Positions 22,642 through 26,284 of a DNA stretch of 26,284 nt are shown one piece after another (positions within the stretch are counted from its first letter, which is position 1; each line of letters starts with the position of its first letter). The DNA is from DASSFZ01 sp036514635. Lineage in GTDB: Bacteria; Chloroflexota; Anaerolineae; Fen-1058. The translations under genes were made by a program, and so were the position numbers. Where the stretch lies: NCBI GenBank assembly GCA_036514635.1, contig DATBWU010000383.1:1-26284 (forward strand). Reading direction: 5' to 3'. The notes beneath the pieces are model-generated. The model worked only from the letters and a program-made list of their open reading frames with translations, did not search any database and was not told the origin of the DNA.

Positions 22642-25600
22642 TCATTTGCATCCGTTCGCCGCGCACCAGTTCTGGACGGCCTGGAATACGGGCCGGCGTC
22701 CCAGCCCCATGTCGATGAAGCTGTACAGCGACGGGCTATCGACGATGCGCGTGGCCGGGCCGTAGTCGAGGTTGAACAGGATCACCAGGCGGCAGCCCCA
22801 TTGCTTGCACAGTGTCATCCCCTCGGTGACCCAATCCGCCTGCTCTTGCTGACTGTTCTCGCCAGCCCACTCAAAGCCTGCAACCTGGCCGATGGTCTCC
22901 GACGAGGCGACGCCGAACTCGGTGAGACAGGCGGGTTTGCCGGTGATGCTCTGGTAGCCCTGCACGGTGTCGTAGAAGTACCACGAGTGGTGCGGCGGGG
23001 TGAACAGGCTGTCGTACTCGCCGCCCAGTTTCGCCGAAGGCGGCATACGCAGCGCATTGACGTGCGTGCCCACGCAGTCCATGTACTTCGTCGCGCCGGC
23101 GGCGACCATTTGTCGCAGGTACTCAAAGTCATCTACGGCGTGAACGCCGTTGTTCACACCGGTCGGCGCGAGGCCCGCGCTGATGACCAGGATGTTCGGG
23201 TCTTGAGCCTTGATCGCATTGTACGCGGCAGCCAGCATCTGCGTGTAGCGCTTCGCGTCGATCGCCTGTGGGCTGGTCACCCACTCGGTCACGATGTTCG
23301 GCTCGTTCCACACCTCGATGGCGTGGATACGGCCCCGGAACAGATCGGACAGCCCGCCGACCAGTTCGGCGAGTGCGGCGGGATCGTCCGGCGGGGCGTG
23401 CAGATCGCCAGTCCACGGATGCGTGCAGGGCGGCGACGTGACGATGCTCAACATGACCTTCTGGCCGGCAGCATTGGCCGTGTTGATCATCGTATCGAGC
23501 ACACCCAGATCGGGTCCGCCGCAGTAGTAATCGTATTCGCCCCAGCGGAACTGAATCTTCACCCAGCCCAGCCCCATCTCGCTCGTGTAACCGACGATGC
23601 CCTGCGCACCTGCAGCGGTATCGACGTAGCCGTAGAAGTGGGCTTGAATGCCATATTGCGTCGGGCCACCTCCGGCCGGCGGCGCGACGGGCGGCGGCGC
23701 GGCGATCTCCTCGCCGACCTTGACCACGATGGTCAATTGATCGCCGAACGCGCCGTCTGCGTTGCGGAGTTGCCAGATGCCGGTGAACGAGCCGTCCTTG
23801 TCGCCCGACTTCATCGGCACGCTGATGTCCAGCGTATCGCCCACGTCCAGCGCGCCGACCTTCACCGGGCTCCTCCCGCCCAGCTGCGAGCCGCTGACGA
23901 AAGCCAGCTCGGTGTCCGCGCTCCACGCGCACGTGCCGTTGTTGCGAACCTTCCACGTCTTGGTGAAGTCTTTACCCTTGTCGAAGTGCGTGTTGTCCGG
24001 CACAGTCACATCGGCGACGTAGGTCGCGCCGGCGCAGGGGCCGGCCGGTTCCTCCGGTTCGCTCTTGCCGACGGTCACCGTCGCCACATCCTGGCTCACC
24101 GATTCGATCGCCGCCTCGACTGTGAAAGTGCCGTCGCGATCAGGCGTCCACACCAGATCGGCATTCGTCAGCGGGCGCGTCTGTTTCAGCACATTCGATT
24201 CGCCCTGCGCTGCGATCGACCACTCGACGTTCACCTCACTCTTGCCGATCACTTGGGTCTGCTGGCGATACGCCCGGATCGGCTCCAACAGGTTCGGCGC
24301 CGCATCCTGACCCTGCACGTCACGGATCACCACGCCGCGCAGGCGCAGGCCGGACAGCGCGTTGAGTTTGTAAGCCAGCGTCGCAGCGGTATGGATGTAT
24401 GTTTGGCCGTCCATCGGCCCGGTCGCATACGCGCCGGTGTCCGGGTCGAAATCCACGTGCACAGTCGATCCTAAACTGAGCGTGAGCGATGTGCCGACCG
24501 TGGCGGAGATGGTGGACGGCGTCACGTCGACAAAGGCCGCGGCTGCCTCTGAAAATGAGAGCGGCGTACCCCAAAGCGCGTCGCGCGCGCTCGCCGCCGA
24601 GATCACCGGCTGAAGTTTATTGCGATCGACCCATGTCAAGGGCCAGCGCATCACATCCGCCACGATTCCATCAGGCTGATAGAAGCCAGGCTCGATAGGC
24701 AGCTCCAGTTGGACGACATCCGCCGCCCGGCCCACGCGCACCCAATCATAAGAGGTGGTGCCGGCCGCATCGGGCGCGGGCAATCGAACCACGAGCGATT
24801 TGCCCTGGACGTGCAGGGCCGCCGCCAACTCCTCGATGAGTGAAACGAATGCCCCGCTCGTATCGGCTTCCAGTTTCAGATTTCGATAGTCGATCACAAT
24901 CCCGGCGAAGTTCGATCCGGCTGCGATCGATGACAGCGTCTCCACGTGTTTCTTGCGCGCCGCCTCGTCTTTCAACAAGGTCTGCACAGAGTCCGCATCG
25001 ATCTGCCCATCCGATTTCACATTGCCGACCACCGGATACACCACGTACGGCGCATCCTCGTCGGGCGCGGCGGGCACAGGGCCGGTCACCGATCCGTTCG
25101 CGGCGACTTGCAGGCCGGGCGCGTACACTTCGGTGACGATGCCGGCGTACTCCGGCGCGAGGCCCGCCGTGTGCGGATCAGGCTCCGCGCCGATCGTCGG
25201 CGCGGCTGGAAGCGCGCGCACCCACGCGACGATCTGCGGTAAGTCGGGCAGATCGGCGATCAAGCGATCCGACGATCCGCCCAGCCAGGCCCAGCGCTCG
25301 CCGTCCCAACCGTACGCATCGAGCGACGGATCGGGCGCGGGGCTTTCCAGGTGAACCGGAATCGCCGTGTCGCCGCAGCGGCTGAATACCAGCGCCGAGC
25401 CTTGCATTCTCAGGTTCACCGGCAGCGCGCTGATCGCCGCCAGCACTTGCGCGTTCGCTTCGAGCGCCAGGTCGGCTTCGGCCAACACGGCCCGGTTGAA
25501 ACGCAGCTCGACAGCATCGGGCGCAATCGCGACGGTCACGCCATCGTCGAGTATGAGCGGCTGGTTCGCCACCACCGTGTGCGCGCCGCAGGCCGGAGAC

Positions 25601-25698
25601 GCGCCCGGTTGTGCGATCAGCACTGCCGCCGCGCCGAGGATGAGAAGCGCGACGATGACAACAACAGGGATCAGAAAACGTCGGGGTAATGACTGCAT
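22642..25698 (-). CDS. Large multidomain glycoside hydrolase, paralogue 3
   Basis: The 1018-residue protein starts with a membrane helix (about 8-29). An N-terminal outer region (30-190) is unassigned. Residues about 190-480 resemble a GH18/YaaH-like barrel around FAGIVIDYRNLK (about 268) but lack the DxxDxE acid of active GH18, so this part is probably inactive or binding. A NBR1-type Ig domain follows (about 555-660: KTWKVRNNGTCAWS, SVPMKSGDKDGSFTGIWQL in parts). The C-terminal GH-A barrel (about 680-1018) has the acid/base Glu in VWNEPN (about 798) and the nucleophile Glu in CLTEFGVAS (about 926), close to paralogue 2. It is likely a surface enzyme with added binding modules. The start at 25698 is chosen for the signal anchor; a longer frame reaches 25737. 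Confidence 0.85.
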   Translation of the reverse strand: MQSLPRRFLIPVVVIVALLILGAAAVLIAQPGASPACGAHTVVANQPLILDDGVTVAIAPDAVELRFNRAVLAEADLALEANAQVLAAISALPVNLRMQGSALVFSRCGDTAIPVHLESPAPDPSLDAYGWDGERWAWLGGSSDRLIADLPDLPQIVAWVRALPAAPTIGAEPDPHTAGLAPEYAGIVTEVYAPGLQVAANGSVTGPVPAAPDEDAPYVVYPVVGNVKSDGQIDADSVQTLLKDEAARKKHVETLSSIAAGSNFAGIVIDYRNLKLEADTSGAFVSLIEELAAALHVQGKSLVVRLPAPDAAGTTSYDWVRVGRAADVVQLELPIEPGFYQPDGIVADVMRWPLTWVDRNKLQPVISAASARDALWGTPLSFSEAAAAFVDVTPSTISATVGTSLTLSLGSTVHVDFDPDTGAYATGPMDGQTYIHTAATLAYKLNALSGLRLRGVVIRDVQGQDAAPNLLEPIRAYRQQTQVIGKSEVNVEWSIAAQGESNVLKQTRPLTNADLVWTPDRDGTFTVEAAIESVSQDVATVTVGKSEPEEPAGPCAGATYVADVTVPDNTHFDKGKDFTKTWKVRNNGTCAWSADTELAFVSGSQLGGRSPVKVGALDVGDTLDISVPMKSGDKDGSFTGIWQLRNADGAFGDQLTIVVKVGEEIAAPPPVAPPAGGGPTQYGIQAHFYGYVDTAAGAQGIVGYTSEMGLGWVKIQFRWGEYDYYCGGPDLGVLDTMINTANAAGQKVMLSIVTSPPCTHPWTGDLHAPPDDPAALAELVGGLSDLFRGRIHAIEVWNEPNIVTEWVTSPQAIDAKRYTQMLAAAYNAIKAQDPNILVISAGLAPTGVNNGVHAVDDFEYLRQMVAAGATKYMDCVGTHVNALRMPPSAKLGGEYDSLFTPPHHSWYFYDTVQGYQSITGKPACLTEFGVASSETIGQVAGFEWAGENSQQEQADWVTEGMTLCKQWGCRLVILFNLDYGPATRIVDSPSLYSFIDMGLGRRPVFQAVQNWCAANGCK

Positions 25699-25752
25699 AT
25701 ACTCTCTCTTCGTTCTTAGCGCGGCCCTCCGCCGCAACCAAAGTATGGGACA

Positions 25753-25801
25753 CGGATGAACGCAGATGCACGCCGATCCTGGTGCTATCTGCGTTCATCC
25801 G
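25753..25801. repeat. Long-stem inverted repeat upstream of glycoside hydrolase 3
   Basis: CGGATGAACGCAGAT (25753-25767) pairs perfectly with 25787-25801 and, after one mismatch, two further pairs extend it. The loop is 19 bases. It resembles widespread ACGGATGAAC intergenic repeats. Confidence 0.6.
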
Positions 25802-25859
25802 CGTGAATCAGCGTCCAAACATCCGCCGCGAGCAAGGGCGCATCGGGCGACAGACAAAA

Positions 25860-25877
25860 GGCGAGCCTGTGCTCGCC
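25860..25877 (-). terminator. Possible terminator hairpin
   Basis: GGCGAG (25860-25865) pairs with CTCGCC (25872-25877), loop CCTGTG. Reading leftwards it is followed by TTTT, as a minus-strand terminator would be. The stem is related to the GGCGAGTC hairpins at 8828 and 17725. Confidence 0.4.
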
Positions 25878-25891
25878 CCCCGTTCGACCCT

Positions 25892-25993
25892 AGAGGCTGT
25901 CTGAAAACCTCAAAATACGGTGCTCTGTCCACCGCGTCCTCGCGGTGGACACCCGCGAGACGCGGGCTTCGAGCAACTTTTCAGACAGGCTCT
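25892..25993. mobile_element. 102-bp MITE-like element
   Basis: The 16-bp ends, AGAGGCTGTCTGAAAA (25892-25907) and TTTTCAGACAGGCTCT (25978-25993), are inverted repeats with one mismatch and resemble transposon ends. The inside is non-coding and holds the two-hairpin element. Flanking CTA and TTA could be a degraded target duplication of the TNA kind. The same end sequence occurs at 2392-2407 and 12434-12449. No transposase is in the window. Confidence 0.65.
25921..25975. repeat. Two-hairpin element, TCCT/AGA loops, copy 2
   Basis: Outer arm TGCTC (25921-25925) pairs with GAGCA (25971-25975). Inside, one hairpin (25927-25950) has 10 bp and loop TCCT; the other (25952-25966) has 6 bp and loop AGA. 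The stems differ from copy 1 except for the loop-closing GCG/CGC. Confidence 0.7.
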
Positions 25994-26123
25994 TAGTGCA
26001 ACCGCGCCACCTATCGCCCACCTAAGGAGCCGTCAAAGAATAAGTCCGCCTGTCACCCTGAGAATCCCACAGCGCCGGGTGGCGATAGGCTCGAAGAAAG
26101 AAACTTGCGCGCTGCGTGCCTGC

Positions 26124-26223
26124 GCGGCGATGAATTCGCCGCACTACCCCGCTGCGCCCGATGAATCGGGCTAGTCGGATTCATCCGACGCTGTTGTGTA
26201 GCCCGCCGAGTTCATCGGCGGGC
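26124..26223. repeat. Composite four-hairpin element, copy 5
   Basis: Hairpin A (26124-26142) has 7 bp and a TGAAT loop, B (26156-26171) 7 bp and loop GA, C (26174-26189) 7 bp and loop TC, D (26201-26223) 9 bp and loop GTTCA. The arm is short (TAC with GTA). The whole is flanked by AGAAACTTGCGC (26099-26110) and its inverse (26238-26249). Confidence 0.68.
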
Positions 26224-26284
26224 GCACGCCGGCCATGGCGCAAGTTTCTGGGTAGCGCAGCGAAGGGTCTCGGCTTGTCGGGCA

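Larger units (their letters stand above)
25699..26284. other. Gene-free end of window, repeats only
   Basis: No convincing ORF is present in these 586 bases. In order they hold a 15-bp stem repeat (25753-25801), a terminator-like hairpin (25860-25877), the 102-bp element with terminal inverted repeats (25892-25993), an inverted pair CCTATCGCCCACC / GGGTGGCGATAGG (26010-26022, 26077-26089) and composite element copy 5 bounded by a 12-bp inverted repeat. Confidence 0.7.

Noticed and set aside
22801..24474. 557-codon plus-strand frame under glycoside hydrolase 3
   Set aside because: Shadow of the GH-A and NBR1 domains on the minus strand.

Overview
This is a high-GC window of bacterial chromosome carrying 20 or so genes on both strands, a tRNA-Leu and an unusually dense set of intergenic repeats. 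Lipoproteins and membrane-anchored proteins with Pro/Thr linkers after the anchor, a NBR1-type Ig domain fused to a glycoside hydrolase, M6-like and HtrA-like secreted proteases, a DinB/LysM cluster and a DUF5666 protein suggest a Chloroflexota (Anaerolineae-like) genome. That assignment is inference from gene style; there is no rRNA or marker tree here.

Layout. Positions 1-2332 hold a tight four-gene minus-strand operon: phosphoribosyltransferase, DinB-like protein, LysM lipoprotein and a PlsC-type acyltransferase cut by the window edge. A repeat-rich gap follows, then a DUF2087 regulator (+) that converges on a cytoplasmic trypsin-like protease, whose N-terminal domain also exists as a separate small gene just upstream. 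Next come an SRAP (YedK/HMCES) protein (-), an alpha-oxoamine synthase (+), a FmdB-type zinc ribbon (+), an M24 peptidase (-), a YtxH protein (+), an M6-like lipoprotein metalloprotease (-), an HtrA protease (-) and an OmpR-type response regulator with its histidine kinase (-). After tRNA-Leu(CAA) lie two tandem membrane-anchored paralogues and a DUF5666 protein (+). The right part is on the minus strand: a zinc-ribbon protein overlapping RNase Z, a CopD-like membrane protein and three consecutive GH-A-type glycoside hydrolase paralogues anchored to the cell surface, the largest with a degenerate GH18-like region and a NBR1 Ig domain.

The most unusual content lies between the genes. (1) Nine intergenic elements are built from 7-bp words: a left arm of one word (GACNNAN, GAATNNN, GTAANNN or GGATGAN by locus) faces a right arm of its reverse complement. 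All nine lie within about 10 bp of a stop codon, and several supply the stop. (2) Five composite elements share one architecture, hairpin A - arm - hairpin B - hairpin C - arm' - hairpin D. Their stem sequences differ from copy to copy but still pair, and loops are mostly NA on the left half and TN on the right, giving a dyad-symmetric design conserved as structure rather than sequence. (3) A two-hairpin element with TCCT and GGGA/AGA loops occurs twice, once inside a 102-bp element with 16-bp terminal inverted repeats that recur elsewhere in the window. No transposase, integrase or CRISPR locus is visible.

As a whole the genes point to a cell with a heavily equipped outer surface (glycoside hydrolases, LysM and M6 lipoproteins, HtrA quality control, a two-component sensor), plus housekeeping functions such as tRNA 3' processing, abasic-site protection and lipid synthesis.
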